In this document: in pieces, positions 12,809-14,598 of the stretch
Position numbering within the stretch: position 1 is the stretch's first letter
Layout of the letters: each line of letters starts with the position of its first letter
Assembly (NCBI GenBank): GCA_947371775.1
Contig: CANBQX010000036.1
Span: 1-14,598, forward strand
DNA length: 14,598 nt
Direction of reading: 5' to 3'
DNA from: Comamonadaceae bacterium
GTDB lineage: Bacteria > Pseudomonadota > Gammaproteobacteria > Burkholderiales > Burkholderiaceae_C
Program-made: the position numbers and the translations under genes
Notes under the pieces: generated by a model
Databases searched by the model: none
Told to the model about the DNA's origin: nothing
Seen by the model: the letters and a program-made list of their open reading frames with translations, nothing else

Positions 12809-14598
12809 GCCAGCAATGCCACGTTGCCCCCGGCAGCCGTGGTGTTGACGGTCACCGTGCGCTCGGCGCAAAAACGGTACAGGTAGTGCGGGCCCCCCGC
12901 TTTGGGCCCGGTGCCGCTGAGCCCTTCGCCACCAAACGCTTGCACACCCACCACCGCACCAATCATGTTGCGGTTGATGTACACATTGCCGATGTGCGCG
13001 GCCTGCGCCAGCGCCAGCGCGCGGCTGTCGATGCGGGTTTGAATGCCGAGGGTTAGGCCGTAACCCAGCGCGTTGATGTGCGCGATCACCGCGGCAGGAT
13101 CACCGCTCCAGCGAACGATTTGTAACACCGGGCCAAAAATTTCGGCATTCAGGTTTGCAATATGCGCCACTTCAAAAGCGTGCGGTGCTACCAGGTTGGC
13201 CATGGAATGGGCGGTGGCGGACTTGGCCGCGCCAGGGCCTATCAACAGACGGTGCTGCATGTGCAAGCGCGTGATGTGGTCTTGCAGGGTGTCATAGGCC
13301 TCGCGGTCAATCACCGGCCCCACATCGGTGGCCAGATCCGCGGGGTCGCCCAGGCGCAATTCCTGGACCGCGCCGCGCAGCATCTCGATCACGCCGTCGG
13401 CGATTTCTTCGTGCACGCACAGCAGCCGCAATGCCGAGCAGCGCTGGCCTGCTGAGCGAAAAGCGCTGAGTACCGCGGCGTCCACCACCTGTTCGGGCAG
13501 TGCGCTGGAGTCCACCACCATGGCGTTGATGCCGCCGGTCTCGGCAATCAACGGAACGATGGGGCCGTCTTTGGCGGCCAGTGCGCGTTGTATGGTTTTG
13601 GCAACCGAGGTCGAGCCGGTAAACACCACACCTGCTACGCCGGTGTGGGCCACCAGCGCTGCGCCCACGGTTTCACCCGGGCCATGCAGCAGTTGCAGCG
13701 CATGTTCAGGAACACCCGCCGCGTGCAGCAAGCGCACGGCCATCGCTGCAATGGCGGGGGTTTGCTCCGCGGGTTTGGCCAGCACCGTGTTGCCGGTGGC
13801 CAGTGCGGCGGCGACCTGGCCCATGAAAATCGCCAGCGGAAAGTTCCAGGGGCTGATACATACCCAGACGCCGCGCGCAGTCAGTGTGAGGGTGTTGGTT
13901 TCACCGGTGATGCCCAACGATGGGCGGCTACCCGCCACCAATGACGCGCCATGTACCAGGGGCATGCTGATGGGCTGCATGATGCGCTCGGCCTCGTCAG
14001 CGTAGTAGCGCATGAAGTCGATGGCCTCGCGCACCTCGGCCACCGCGTCGCCCCAGGTTTTGAAGGCTTCTTTCACCAGCAAAGCGCACAAGGCGCTTTG
14101 CTGCGCTTGCAGGCTGTCCGCAGCGCTGCGCAAGATGCGCGCACGCTCTGCCACCGGTGTGGTGCTCCAAGCCGGATAGACGGCCTGGGCTGCATTGAGC
14201 GCCGCTGCCACGCTGTCGGCGGTGGCTTCCGGTACCGGGGCCACTTGCACATTGCCAAGGGCCGCCAACAAGGGGTCGCGCATGGCGCTGACTGTCAAAT
14301 CCAGCCCCGCGCTGTTCAAGCGCCCGCCTTGCGGTGCACCCAGCAAATCGGCGGGCAGTGGCAAGGAGGGCTGGGGCTCCAGCCAGAGGGGTGACACCAG
14401 CAGATCATCCAGGCCCACCGATTCGTCCGCCAACTGGTGCACAAACGACGAGTTGGCGCCGTTTTCCAACAAGCGGCGCACCAGGTAGGCCAGCAGGTCT
14501 TTGTGTGCGCCTACCGGGGCATAAACGCGGCAGGCCACGTTTGGATTTTTGAGCACTTCGCGGTACACGCCCTCGCCCATGCCATGCAGGCGCTGCAA
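12805..14598 (-). CDS. putA: PutA, proline dehydrogenase / P5C dehydrogenase (C-terminal part)
   Basis: Partial: 597 residues visible; the N-terminus lies beyond the window's right edge, so the first codon here (TTG) is an internal Leu. The first about 55 residues end the proline dehydrogenase barrel, including YLVRRLLENGANSSFVHQ with the proline-carboxylate-binding Arg pair. From about residue 100 comes the aldehyde dehydrogenase domain: ISPWNFP (248-254), FTGSTSVAKTI (326-336, NAD site), general base Glu353 in IAETGGINAM, catalytic Cys387 in SAGQRCSALR, EIFGPVL (486-492), then GGEGLSGTGPKAGGPHYLYRF. It ends with the conserved C-terminal VNTTAAGGN motif directly after YLYRF, with none of the extra C-terminal domain found in E. 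coli PutA, so this is the short architecture. The enzyme oxidises proline to glutamate at the membrane, with substrate channelling. Convergent with the sulfatase, sharing CTAG. Confidence 0.96.
   Translation of the reverse strand: MQRLHGMGEGVYREVLKNPNVACRVYAPVGAHKDLLAYLVRRLLENGANSSFVHQLADESVGLDDLLVSPLWLEPQPSLPLPADLLGAPQGGRLNSAGLDLTVSAMRDPLLAALGNVQVAPVPEATADSVAAALNAAQAVYPAWSTTPVAERARILRSAADSLQAQQSALCALLVKEAFKTWGDAVAEVREAIDFMRYYADEAERIMQPISMPLVHGASLVAGSRPSLGITGETNTLTLTARGVWVCISPWNFPLAIFMGQVAAALATGNTVLAKPAEQTPAIAAMAVRLLHAAGVPEHALQLLHGPGETVGAALVAHTGVAGVVFTGSTSVAKTIQRALAAKDGPIVPLIAETGGINAMVVDSSALPEQVVDAAVLSAFRSAGQRCSALRLLCVHEEIADGVIEMLRGAVQELRLGDPADLATDVGPVIDREAYDTLQDHITRLHMQHRLLIGPGAAKSATAHSMANLVAPHAFEVAHIANLNAEIFGPVLQIVRWSGDPAAVIAHINALGYGLTLGIQTRIDSRALALAQAAHIGNVYINRNMIGAVVGVQAFGGEGLSGTGPKAGGPHYLYRFCAERTVTVNTTAAGGNVALLA

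Noticed and set aside
1..14598. tRNA, rRNA, CRISPR array, insertion sequence, integrase, phage or toxin-antitoxin genes
   Set aside because: Reading both strands gave no tRNA-like fold, spaced repeats, transposase motifs or terminal repeats; virtually all sequence is accounted for by the genes listed.

Overview
The window is GC-rich, densely packed bacterial DNA. Protein families and style (long-chain PutA, AmpG, CpxR/RstA-type two-component pair, DhmA-type haloalkane dehalogenase, SdsA1-type alkylsulfatase, a Fur-family regulator beside a ZIP importer) point to a betaproteobacterium, most likely order Burkholderiales, family Comamonadaceae; the genus cannot be fixed from this window. I see no rRNA, tRNA, CRISPR array, insertion sequence, integrase or phage gene. 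It reads as chromosomal backbone with some accessory metabolism.

Layout. 71-1348 (+): ROK-family repressor. 1332-3395 (-): response regulator followed by its sensor kinase, with a GTAAA-N5-GTAAA tandem motif just upstream of the regulator. 3490-4860 (-): AmpG muropeptide permease, divergent from a periplasmic M48 metalloprotease (4916-5743, +). 5837-6763 (+): haloalkane dehalogenase with a complete catalytic pentad. 6817-7590 (+): family-16-type methyltransferase. 7578-9939 (-): a translationally coupled three-gene operon, Fur/Zur-type regulator -> ABC ATPase -> FtsX/MacB-type permease. 10056-12808 (+): divergent two-gene operon, His-rich ZIP metal importer -> lipoprotein alkylsulfatase. 12805-14598 (-): the C-terminal half of PutA, cut by the window edge.

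The most coherent unit is 7578-12808. A Fur-family regulator with two CxxC pairs faces a ZIP transporter across a short intergenic region holding a 27-bp imperfect palindrome (11 of 13 paired positions match), a good candidate operator that could repress both directions. The regulator's operon continues into an ABC transporter whose permease carries a His/Asp-rich extracytoplasmic loop; the ZIP side continues into a metallo-beta-lactamase-fold alkylsulfatase, normally a zinc enzyme, carrying a lipobox. Together this looks like a zinc-responsive island joining two transport systems and a zinc-dependent exported enzyme. The regulation is inferred, not shown.

A second theme is the cell envelope: a CpxR/RstA-like two-component system with a candidate autoregulatory site, AmpG for cell-wall recycling and an exported M48 protease lie side by side. 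All three convergent gene pairs in the window overlap at their 3' ends (17, 13 and 4 bp), leaving no room for conventional intergenic terminators there.
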